A stretch of DNA of 64,000 bases from Oscillibacter sp. (lineage in GTDB: Bacteria; Bacillota; Clostridia; Oscillospirales; Oscillospiraceae), in the NCBI GenBank assembly GCA_017526785.1, contig JAFXQV010000007.1, positions 1-64,000 on the forward strand. The letters are read 5' to 3'. How positions within the stretch are numbered: position 1 is the stretch's first letter; each line of letters begins with the position of its first letter. The position numbers and the translations under genes were made by a program. The notes below the pieces were generated by a model. The model was given only the letters and a program-made list of their open reading frames with translations. It searched no databases and was not told the origin of the DNA. Below, one piece after another: positions 1 to 7,290 of this stretch.

Positions 1-155
1 CCTTTTTCTCTCGGCCTGCCCGACCCGGACAGGGCGGTCTCTCTTCCTGCACGTTCCGGCAAAGTTACTCCTCTTTTTAATGCCCTGCGTCCTTTCTGAC
101 CCCTTGTCTTAAAATCCCTACAACAAAGTGATACCGACCGGGATTATTTTTTTGT

Positions 156-184
156 TTGACATTTTTTTTGGACTGTGGTACCAT
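156..184 (+). promoter_or_regulatory. Putative sigma-A promoter of the pilus-like operon
   Basis: TTGACA at 156-161 is followed after 17 bp by TACCAT at 179-184. It lies about 50 bp upstream of the first start codon of the operon. The -35 is perfect and the -10 is weak. Nothing else was recognised in bases 1-155. Confidence 0.45.
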
Positions 185-232
185 AAAAAAAGATATGCTC
201 TGGAAATTCGTGGAAAGGAGAAGTTTGGAATC

Positions 233-1222
233 TTGAAAGCAATACGTTTCGGGGCGGTTTTGGCTCTTCTGTGTCTGTGCCTGACGGCCTGCGGGGGTTC
301 GCCGCCGGAGGAGCCGGAGACCAAACGGACGTTCACCGTACGCAAGACGGAGACACCGGAATTAGGCGCGATTCCGGACGCGGCGGTACCGCTGTCCGGC
401 GCGCCGTCGCCGGGCGTTGTGCTGACGCCGCAAGCCCCCGGCACCGCCGCCGAACAGAACAATTCCGCCGTGATTGACTTTTCCAACGCGGCGGACGGCT
501 ATATTATGGCGAAGTGGACGGAGGGCGGCGAGGTTCGATTAAAGGTACTGGTCAAGGGGCCGGGGGGCGCGTCGTACCAGTACAATTTGCGTACGGACGG
601 GGCTTACGAGGTGTTCCCGCTGTCGGACGGAAGCGGGGAGTACACGGTAGGGGTCTACAGGAACATCAGCGGCAAGGAGTACGCGGCGGTATTGAGCGCG
701 ACGTTTGGGGCGGCGCTGTCGGACGAGTTCGCGCCGTTTGTGCGGCCTAACCAGTACGTGAACTTTGACGCGCAAAGCGCGGCGGTGGCGCGCGCGGCGG
801 AACTCTGCGCCGACGCGCCCGACACTCTGTCGCGCGTGGAGCGGGTTTACACGTTCGTGGTACGGAACACGGTGTACGACACGGCGAAGGCGGAGGCAGT
901 CCGGAGCGGCTACGTGCCGAACGTCGACGAGACCTTGCTTTCGGGGCGCGGCATTTGTTTCGACTACGCCGCGCTCATGGCGGCAATGTTGCGCTCGCAG
1001 GGCGTGCCAGTAAAATTAGTGGTGGGCTACACGGGCGACGTTTACCACGCTTGGCTGTCGGTCTGGAGCGAGGCCGACGGCTGGATTGACGGGCAGATTT
1101 ACTTCAACGGCACCGAGTGGAAGCTGATGGACCCGACATTTGCTTCCACGGGCATGGGGAGCGACCGTATGCGGGAGTACATCGACGACGCGTCGAATTA
1201 CGAGGCGAAGTACCTGTATTAA
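233..1222 (+). CDS. Transglutaminase-like domain lipoprotein
   Basis: The 329-aa protein starts at TTG 233, preceded by AAAGGAG at 214-220. This start gives a compact lipoprotein signal ending in the lipobox LTAC, so the mature protein should be tethered outside the membrane. Residues about 195-300 form a transglutaminase-like (papain-fold) core: Cys in GRGICFDYAALMA, His in YHAWLSVW and Asp in WKLMDPTF give the Cys-His-Asp triad. Such domains act as proteases or crosslinking enzymes on the cell surface. It is 19 bp upstream of the GspF-like gene and looks like the first gene of a pilus-like operon, so a role in surface-fibre handling is inferred. An upstream in-frame ATG at 128 exists but would bury the signal peptide. 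Confidence 0.8.
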   Translation: MKAIRFGAVLALLCLCLTACGGSPPEEPETKRTFTVRKTETPELGAIPDAAVPLSGAPSPGVVLTPQAPGTAAEQNNSAVIDFSNAADGYIMAKWTEGGEVRLKVLVKGPGGASYQYNLRTDGAYEVFPLSDGSGEYTVGVYRNISGKEYAAVLSATFGAALSDEFAPFVRPNQYVNFDAQSAAVARAAELCADAPDTLSRVERVYTFVVRNTVYDTAKAEAVRSGYVPNVDETLLSGRGICFDYAALMAAMLRSQGVPVKLVVGYTGDVYHAWLSVWSEADGWIDGQIYFNGTEWKLMDPTFASTGMGSDRMREYIDDASNYEAKYLY

Positions 1223-1241
1223 TTTTGTACGAGGGACGGCT

Positions 1242-2294
1242 ATGGAGACGAAAACAAATTTGATTTCGGAACAGATACTACCTCTGTTTTGTCAGGAACT
1301 GTATCAATTATACCGTTCGGGGGTCACGCCCGCCGACGGGCTGGAACTGTTACAGGAGGACGAGACCGACCCGGCCTTGCGGGAGACGTTCCGCGCGGCG
1401 GCGGAGGGCATGCGGGACGGTCTCCCGCTGGCGGACGCCTTGCGGGAAACGGGCGCGTTTCCGGCGTATCTGTGCGACACGGTGGCGCTTGCCGACGAGA
1501 CCGGAAAGTTAGAGGAATCGCTGTCAGGCCTACAGCGCTACTACGAGCGCCGAATCCGCATGCGTGACGAGATTCGCGCCGCGCTTACGGTGCCGCTGGC
1601 GCTGTTGGTGGTCATGGCGGCGGTGGTGGTGCTACTGGTCACGCAGGTTCTCCCCGTCTTTGACCGCGTTTTCGCACAAATGGGCGTCCGGATGGGCGGA
1701 CTTGCGGCGGCCATGATGCGCGCCGGGGTTGTGCTGGCGGACGCCGGAACCGCTGTCGCGGTTGTCGCGGCACTGCTGGCGGTTGCCGCCGTGGTAACCG
1801 CGCTGGTGCCGTCTCTGCGGACACGGGCGGCGGGATGGTTCCTGTACCGTTACGGCGGGCGCGGCGTGTTCGGGCAACTGCGGACGGCGCGTTTCGCCGC
1901 CGCAATGGCAATGGCCGCCGCAAGCGGCATGGGCATGGACGAGGCCTCCGAACTCTCCGCGAAGCTCTGCGGCGGGAGCCGGGACATTGACCGCAAAATA
2001 GAGACGTTCCGGGCGCGGATTCAGGAAGGCGTCAGCCCCGCCGACGCGCTGGCGGACAGCGGCATGTTTTCGCACAGGGACTGCCGGGTGTTGAAGCTGT
2101 CGGAGCGTACGGGAGCCCTGCCGGAGACGCTCGAAGGGCTTGCCTCCCGCATGCAGGAAGAAAGCCTGCGCCGGATTGACCGACTTGTCGGACTGATTGA
2201 ACCGGGGATTGTGCTGTTTACAAGTCTGCTTTCGGGCGCGATTCTGTTGAGCGTCATGCTTCCCATGATGGGACTGCTGTTTGGGATTGGGTGA
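1242..2294 (+). CDS. Type II secretion / type IV pilus inner-membrane platform protein (GspF/PilC family)
   Basis: The 350-aa protein has the two-fold repeated architecture of the T2SF family: a cytoplasmic helical domain (about 10-115), a membrane segment (about 118-145), a further hydrophobic pair, a second helical domain (about 215-315, with the internal-repeat motif GVSPADALADSG echoing GVTPADGLELL) and a C-terminal membrane segment. In type IV pili and type II secretion this protein is the platform that the ATPase works on. It sits between the lipoprotein gene and four pseudopilin-like genes and is followed by a PilT-type ATPase, which supports the assignment. ATG at 1242 was chosen from the GAGGG at 1231-1235. 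Confidence 0.88.
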   Translation: METKTNLISEQILPLFCQELYQLYRSGVTPADGLELLQEDETDPALRETFRAAAEGMRDGLPLADALRETGAFPAYLCDTVALADETGKLEESLSGLQRYYERRIRMRDEIRAALTVPLALLVVMAAVVVLLVTQVLPVFDRVFAQMGVRMGGLAAAMMRAGVVLADAGTAVAVVAALLAVAAVVTALVPSLRTRAAGWFLYRYGGRGVFGQLRTARFAAAMAMAAASGMGMDEASELSAKLCGGSRDIDRKIETFRARIQEGVSPADALADSGMFSHRDCRVLKLSERTGALPETLEGLASRMQEESLRRIDRLVGLIEPGIVLFTSLLSGAILLSVMLPMMGLLFGIG

Positions 2295-2298
2295 GCCT

Positions 2299-2622
2299 AT
2301 GAGACGGAACGGAGAGGGCGTCCGAAACTGGCTCGCGACGCTGTTGAGCCTGTTACTTTTCGCGGCGGCGGCGGTATGGGTTGCGCGTACGGTGGACGGG
2401 GCGGCGGCGGTGTCCGACCGCGAGGGTCTGCGTCAGGCGGAATTGGCGGTGCGTCAGGCGGCTGTGAGCTGTTACGCACTGGACGGCGCTTACCCCGCCA
2501 GTTACGAGGATTTGAAGGCGCGGAGCGCCATTGCCGTGGACGAGGAGCGATATAAAGTGTTTTACGATATTTTCGCCTCCAACATCATGCCGGACATTAC
2601 GGTTGTCCGGCGGAAACCGTGA
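2299..2622 (+). CDS. Small pseudopilin-like protein
   Basis: This 107-aa protein has one N-terminal hydrophobic segment (about residues 12-35) after a short basic leader, then a soluble domain containing the sequence YALDGAYPASYEDL, which resembles the short globular head of pseudopilins. It starts 4 bp after the GspF stop and its 3' end overlaps the next gene by 4 bp (GTGA), so translation is probably coupled. No classical prepilin peptidase site is obvious, so it may be a membrane-anchored minor component rather than a cleaved pilin. Confidence 0.55.
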   Translation: MRRNGEGVRNWLATLLSLLLFAAAAVWVARTVDGAAAVSDREGLRQAELAVRQAAVSCYALDGAYPASYEDLKARSAIAVDEERYKVFYDIFASNIMPDITVVRRKP

Positions 2623-3101
2623 GGCGTACCAGCGGAATCGGTGCCGCCGCCGCCGGATTGACCGCTTGTATCTTTGGCGCGGCGCTTCTGCTGTCTCTGG
2701 TGACGGGGGCGGGCGTCTACCGGCAGGTGGAAAGCCGGGTGGAACGTTCCGCCGTGCGCCGGGTGGGGCTGTCCTATCTCGCGGCGAAGGTTCACGCCCA
2801 TGACGTGGCGGGGGCGGTTCGCGTGGGGCAGTTCGGCGACGGCGACGCGCTCTTTCTGACAGAGACCGCGTCCGAAACCGATTCCGGCGACGTTTACGAG
2901 ACTGTGGTCTATGTCTACGACGGCTTTCTGATGGAACTGTTCCGCGTCCGGGGCGCGGCCATGGAGCCGGAAACCGGACAGCGTATTGCCGACATGCGTT
3001 CCCTTGAAGCGGAGGCGGACGGGGCGCTGTTGCGTCTGCGCGTCACGGACGCGGACGGCGTACGCGAGACGGCGGATGTCTACGTGAGAAGCGGAACATA
3101 A
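2619..3101 (+). CDS. Pilus-operon membrane-anchored protein, DUF4860-like
   Basis: The 160-aa protein starts at GTG 2619, overlapping the previous stop. It has an N-terminal membrane segment (about 8-30) and then GAGVYRQVESRVERSAVRR..LSYLAAKV, a pattern I associate with the DUF4860 proteins found beside prepilins in Oscillospiraceae-type genomes. The rest is a beta-rich extracytoplasmic domain. The family function is unknown. Position in the operon suggests a minor pilin or assembly factor. The DUF label is from memory and should be treated as likely rather than proven. Confidence 0.6.
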   Translation: MRRTSGIGAAAAGLTACIFGAALLLSLVTGAGVYRQVESRVERSAVRRVGLSYLAAKVHAHDVAGAVRVGQFGDGDALFLTETASETDSGDVYETVVYVYDGFLMELFRVRGAAMEPETGQRIADMRSLEAEADGALLRLRVTDADGVRETADVYVRSGT

Positions 3102-3113
3102 GGGGGCGATTTC

Positions 3114-3500
3114 ATGCAAGAACGCATTCGGCCTACCAAATCGGGGCTGTTTTCCATAGAACTGCTGCTTTGTGTGGGCGTGTTTGTATTCTGCGCGGCG
3201 GTCTGCACGGGAATTTTTGTGCGGGCGGAGATGATGAGCCGTCAGAGCGCCGAACTGAATACCGCAGTCAACGAGGCGCGGAATCTTGCGGAGGCCTATC
3301 AGGCGTCGGGGGGCGACCTTGCCCGGGTTTGCGCGTCCGGCGGCGGAAGCGTGGAGGACGGCGAACTGGTTCTGACGCGGGAAGGCCTTACTCTGCGGCT
3401 GACGCCCGACACGGGTACACTGACTGTATCCAGCGGGGAATGGCTGTTGCTGAGATGGCGCGTGGCGGTTCCGCCGGATAACTGGGGGGTGTCACCGTGA
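3114..3500 (+). CDS. Prepilin-like protein
   Basis: This 128-aa protein starts at ATG 3114 after AAGGGGGCG. A basic leader precedes SGLFSIELLLCVGVFVF, which matches the type IV prepilin pattern: a small residue, then a hydrophobic helix with Glu at position +5 relative to the mature Phe. The head domain is short and beta-rich. It overlaps the next gene by 4 bp. It most resembles a GspH/GspI-type minor pseudopilin. Cleavage would need a prepilin peptidase encoded elsewhere. Confidence 0.65.
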   Translation: MQERIRPTKSGLFSIELLLCVGVFVFCAAVCTGIFVRAEMMSRQSAELNTAVNEARNLAEAYQASGGDLARVCASGGGSVEDGELVLTREGLTLRLTPDTGTLTVSSGEWLLLRWRVAVPPDNWGVSP

Positions 3501-3853
3501 GGCAGGGAGGACAAATTTCCGGGCTTGTGTCGCTGATGACAATTTTCTGTTCCCTCTCGCTGTGCGTGTTCGCCATTCTGACGCTGGCCTCCGCAGACCG
3601 GGAGCGGCGACTGACCGAACAGACCGCGCAACGCGCGGCGGCGTACTACGCGGCGGAGTGCGCGGTCATGGAGCGCCTGTCCGGGGCTTCCGGCGACACG
3701 GTTACTTTGACCGAACCTGTCGGGGACTCCCTGTCGCTGGTCGTGGAAGCGGTCAGGCGTGACGGACGCTGGACAATTCTCCGCTGGCAGACCGTCTACA
3801 GCGGAACGTGGGAGCCGGACGAGTTTATGGAACTCTGGGGCGGAGACGCGTAA
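3497..3853 (+). CDS. Minor pilus component, single membrane helix (unknown family)
   Basis: The 118-aa protein starts at GTG 3497, overlapping the previous stop codon. Residues about 10-30 form a hydrophobic helix, followed by an arginine-rich helical stretch with the motif YYAAECAVMERL and a small beta-rich tail. The tandem Ala-Tyr-Tyr-Ala-Ala-Glu-Cys region is reminiscent of PilX-type minor pilins, but I do not recognise the family firmly. The operon position supports a role in the same fibre. Confidence 0.5.
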   Translation: MRQGGQISGLVSLMTIFCSLSLCVFAILTLASADRERRLTEQTAQRAAAYYAAECAVMERLSGASGDTVTLTEPVGDSLSLVVEAVRRDGRWTILRWQTVYSGTWEPDEFMELWGGDA

Positions 3854-3876
3854 TCGCGCAGAGATTGGGGAAAAAT

Positions 3877-4935
3877 ATGGAAACGAGTAAAACCTATTTG
3901 GAAATGGCGGCCAAGGAACGCGCTGCGGACATTTTTCTGATTGCCGGGCGGAGGGTCTCCTTCAAGCGCGGTGACAGTCTGGTTCCTATCAGCGACGAGA
4001 GCCTGACGCCGGAGCATTCCGCCGTCTTGATTCGTGAAATTTACGATATGGCAAACCGCCGCTTCCCGGAGGAAGCGGGCGTCTGGGACGACGACTTTTC
4101 CCTGTCGGTTCCCGGCCTCGCGCGCTTCCGCGTCAACGTGTTCCGTCAGCGCGGCTCTTTGGCGGCGGTCATCCGTATTGTGCAGTTCGGGATACCGGAC
4201 TGGAAAGAGCTGGGGCTTCCCGAAGAAATCATGAAAATTGCCGGGCGTTCGAGAGGTCTCGTTTTGGTCACGGGGCCTGCCGGGAGCGGGAAAAGTACCA
4301 CCCTCGCCTGCATCGTGGACAACATCAACCGCACCCGGAACGCCCACATCATCACCATTGAGGACCCCATTGAGTACCTGCACCGCAATGTAAACAGCAT
4401 CGTCAGCCAGCGGGAACTGAACACGGACACGGAAAGCTATGTCACGGCTCTGCGCGCCAGTCTGCGTCAGGCTCCGGACGTGATTCTTGTGGGCGAAATG
4501 CGCGACCTTGACACCATACAGACCGCCATGACAGCCGCCGAAACCGGACACCTTGTGCTGTCCACCCTCCACACGGTGGGCGCTGTCAATACCATTGACC
4601 GTATCATTGACGTTTTCCCGCCGACGCAGCAGCAGCAAATACGGGTACAGTTGGCGCAGGTGCTGAAAACGGTAGTCAGTCAGCAGCTTCTCCCCGGAAC
4701 GGACGGTACCCTTGTCCCCGCCTTCGAGATTATGCACCTGAACAACGCCATCCGCAATCTGGTGCGGGACAGCCGTATTCACCAGATTGACGCCGCAATC
4801 CAGAGCGGCGCGGCCGAGGGTATGCTGAGTATGGACGACTGCATACTCCGCCTTGTGCGGGAAAAACGAATTACAAAGGAAACCGCCATGTATTACGCTT
4901 CCAATCCGGAGCAACTCCAAAGGAAACTGCGGTAA
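3877..4935 (+). CDS. pilT: PilT-type hexameric ATPase of a type IV pilus-like system
   Basis: The 352-aa protein has the length and order of PilT: an N-terminal PAS-like domain, Walker A GPAGSGKST (about 133-141), Asp box IEDPIEY, Walker B DVILVGEMRD (about 201-210) and the His box with HTVGAVNTIDRIIDVFPP. PilT is known to retract type IV pili by hydrolysing ATP at the inner-membrane platform. It is the only secretion ATPase visible here. No PilB/GspE assembly ATPase is in the window, so this protein may do both jobs or rely on a partner elsewhere. The start at ATG 3877 lies 23 bp after the previous stop. Confidence 0.88.
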   Translation: METSKTYLEMAAKERAADIFLIAGRRVSFKRGDSLVPISDESLTPEHSAVLIREIYDMANRRFPEEAGVWDDDFSLSVPGLARFRVNVFRQRGSLAAVIRIVQFGIPDWKELGLPEEIMKIAGRSRGLVLVTGPAGSGKSTTLACIVDNINRTRNAHIITIEDPIEYLHRNVNSIVSQRELNTDTESYVTALRASLRQAPDVILVGEMRDLDTIQTAMTAAETGHLVLSTLHTVGAVNTIDRIIDVFPPTQQQQIRVQLAQVLKTVVSQQLLPGTDGTLVPAFEIMHLNNAIRNLVRDSRIHQIDAAIQSGAAEGMLSMDDCILRLVREKRITKETAMYYASNPEQLQRKLR

Positions 4936-5057
4936 TTTTTCGCGTTGTGCGGTGAAGCGCGGCGCGGAGGTAGAGGCTTTCGGTTTGCCGCAAATTCCGC
5001 GCCGGACAGGCATAAACGCAAGCGAACTGTCATAGGTTGTCCGGTGAGGTGAAGCGA

Positions 5058-6242
5058 ATGAACATACCAACCCGCCGACGGATACTCTCCGCGCTGTTGA
5101 GTATCGGGACGCTCTGGACAGTCAGCGTGACAGCCGGGAGTGAAAACGCCGCCTCCGCCGCGAGAGCGTTACAGGAGGCGGCGCTTCGGCTCGAACTCGG
5201 CATGCCGCTTCATGCGGACATGTCCCCGGCGGCACTGCTGGTACTGGGCGAGACGCCGTTACTGTACTCCGCCCGCGACAACGCGGGACTGTTCCCGGAA
5301 GCCGAACCCGGCGACGCCGTGGAACCCGAACCCGTCCCCGATACGGAATCGACGCCCGAAGCTGTCCCCGACGCCGAACCCGCGCCCGCGCCCGAACCCC
5401 AAGCCCCGATTCCGCTACAGGAAGCCGTCCGGGAACCGATTCCGCAGGTTGACAACGGAATCCGCGCCCGGACGCTCATCCCCAAAAGCCCCGACGGCTA
5501 CACCGTATGCGGACGCGTCTACATCAGTTCAAGCCGGAAACAGCCCCTGAACGTCGAAGCCCTCCGGGACACGTTCGACGCCGAACTCACCGGAGACGCG
5601 CCCCAAATCCTGATTCTGCACTCCCACGGGAGCGAGGCCTACACCCCCGCGCCGGGTACCCAACTCGTCTGGTGGGGCGACTCCCGCACCACCGACTTTC
5701 GCTACAGCGTCGTACGCGTCGGCGACGAAATGGCGTCCGTGTTCGAGGACGCGGGAATCTCCGTGTTGCACGACCGCACTTTGTACGACTACCCGGACTA
5801 CAGCGGCTCTTATGACCGTTCCCTGTCGGCGATTGAAAGCTATCTGGCGCAGTACCCCTCCATACACTTCATACTCGACGTTCACCGCGACTACATCGCC
5901 GATTCCGCCGGGAATCCCTACAAGGTCATATCGGAGATTGACGGCGTAGGCACCGCCGCGCAACTGACACTCGTTATGGGCAGTGACGGGAGCGGGCTTT
6001 CTCATCCGCGCTGGATGGAAAATCTCAAATTAGCCGTCGCCATACAGGAACAGATATTATCCGACTACCCAACGCTCATGCGGCCTATGCTCTTGCGGAA
6101 GTCACGCTACAATCAGCACGCTACAACAGGGTCTTTGTTAGTGGAAGTGGGCGCGGCGGGGAACTCTCCCGAAGAAGCGTTGTTGTCGGCGCGGCTGTTC
6201 GCCGAGGAAATGACGCGGGTTCTACAGGCAAGAAGCAAGTGA
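5058..6242 (+). CDS. spoIIP: Stage II sporulation protein P, peptidoglycan amidase/endopeptidase
   Basis: The 394-aa protein starts at ATG 5058 after GAGGTGAAG. It has an N-terminal membrane segment (about 10-30), a long Pro/Glu/Ala-rich linker (about 75-135) and the SpoIIP catalytic domain: ILILHSHGSEAY carries the first zinc-site His, FILDVHRDYI the second, and LLVEVGAAGNSPEEA the catalytic Glu region. SpoIIP acts with SpoIID in septal peptidoglycan thinning during forespore engulfment, so the host should be a spore former. It lies 122 bp downstream of pilT with no clear terminator between them, so read-through is possible. Confidence 0.9.
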   Translation: MNIPTRRRILSALLSIGTLWTVSVTAGSENAASAARALQEAALRLELGMPLHADMSPAALLVLGETPLLYSARDNAGLFPEAEPGDAVEPEPVPDTESTPEAVPDAEPAPAPEPQAPIPLQEAVREPIPQVDNGIRARTLIPKSPDGYTVCGRVYISSSRKQPLNVEALRDTFDAELTGDAPQILILHSHGSEAYTPAPGTQLVWWGDSRTTDFRYSVVRVGDEMASVFEDAGISVLHDRTLYDYPDYSGSYDRSLSAIESYLAQYPSIHFILDVHRDYIADSAGNPYKVISEIDGVGTAAQLTLVMGSDGSGLSHPRWMENLKLAVAIQEQILSDYPTLMRPMLLRKSRYNQHATTGSLLVEVGAAGNSPEEALLSARLFAEEMTRVLQARSK

Positions 6243-6554
6243 ACATTTGTTTGACTGCACACTAAAAAAAGTCGGTCGGTCTTTTTGGTGCTTTCCGGCG
6301 AAAAAAGGCTTGACAAATCGCCGGAAAGACGCTATACTGTCACCATTCCCGAAGCGTTCTTTGTCACTGTAAACGGATTTTGACCGGAAAAAGGCAAAAA
6401 AGTCGGTCGATGTCGATTACAGAAACTGGAAATTCAGGAATGCCGTCACCAAGCGGGTTTGCGGGTTCTCCCGTTCCGGCACCGACCGACTTTTTGACTG
6501 TGAAAGGGGCTGATTGCGCAAGTTTTCGCCTTTACACCCCGCATAACTACCGTT
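6243..6554 (+). promoter_or_regulatory. CRISPR leader region with sigma-A promoter and nested palindromes
   Basis: No gene is seen in this 312-bp stretch. TTGACA at 6310-6315, a 17-bp spacer and TATACT at 6333-6338 form a near-perfect + strand promoter aimed at the CRISPR array. An 11-bp inverted repeat (6291-6301 and 6318-6328) surrounds the -35. A second pair, 15 bp, AAAAAGTCGGTCGGT at 6266-6280 and its complement at 6481-6495, brackets the region. A shorter copy of the left arm lies at 6397-6409. The first arm also ends with a short T-run that could serve as a weak spoIIP terminator. Confidence 0.6.
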
Positions 6555-7230
6555 GTCATACCTTCCCTATGAGGGATTAAAACGGAGTCAGGTTGCCTAC
6601 TTTGCAGTGACGGGGCAACGGCATCTCTGTCATACCTTCCCTATGAGGGATTAAAACTCGAACTTCGCATCGTCGGCCTGAATGCGACGAATCGCATTGC
6701 CGAAAAGTCATACCTTCCCTATGAGGGATTAAAACTAAAGCAGTTAAATGGTGTGAAGGATATAGGCTTGAATGTCATACCTTCCCTATGAGGGATTAAA
6801 ACTCGGGGTCATAGTCGGTAATTTTCCAGCCGTACCGTTCCATGTCATACCTTCCCTATGAGGGATTAAAACGCAATAAAGGCGAAAAGGATTGCGTCAA
6901 GTACCAACCACGAAGCTGTGGGGAGTCATACCTTCCCTATGAGGGATTAAAACTAACTGTCCGAGCGGGGTATTAGCGCTTATTATCGCTGTCATACCTT
7001 CCCTATGAGGGATTAAAACGATTTGCTGGCCGTCCAACCAGTCTTGTTGAATGAAATTCGTCATACCTTCCCTATGAGGGATTAAAACATTATGCGCGCC
7101 TTGGCTTACACATAGTCAGCCACAGAAAAGTGATGTCATACCTTCCCTATGAGGGATTAAAACACCCTCCGCGAACGATGAGAGTCTCTTGCATTCCCCA
7201 GGTCATACCTTCCCTATGAGGGATTAAAAC
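6555..7230 (+). CRISPR. CRISPR array, ten 29-bp repeats, nine spacers
   Basis: Ten identical 29-bp repeats begin GTCATACCTT and end GGGATTAAAAC, at 6555, 6629, 6707, 6774, 6844, 6925, 6991, 7060, 7135 and 7202. Each holds a small hairpin, TCCCT-ATG-AGGGA. The 3' end ATTAAAAC resembles the 8-nt crRNA 5' handle of type I-B and III systems, so transcription is probably on the + strand, in agreement with the upstream promoter. Spacers are 45, 49, 38, 41, 52, 37, 40, 46 and 38 bp, an unusually wide range. No repeat is degenerate. No cas gene is in the window, so the subtype cannot be set. Confidence 0.97.
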
Positions 7231-7272
7231 AAAAAAAGCGTCCCGTCCCCGTTGAGAGGACAGGACGCTTTA
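7231..7272 (-). terminator. Rho-independent terminator of the Na/Pi cotransporter gene
   Basis: An inverted repeat with arms AAGCGTCC and GGACGCTT, extended by a G/C-rich inner stem, is followed on the minus strand by a run of seven T. It directly abuts the last CRISPR repeat, so convergent transcription meets here. Confidence 0.75.
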
Positions 7273-7290
7273 TCATTGTTCGGGAACGTG

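Noticed and set aside
6380..6580. Short + strand frame in the CRISPR leader
   Set aside because: It ends inside the first repeat, has no ribosome-binding site and overlaps the palindromes.
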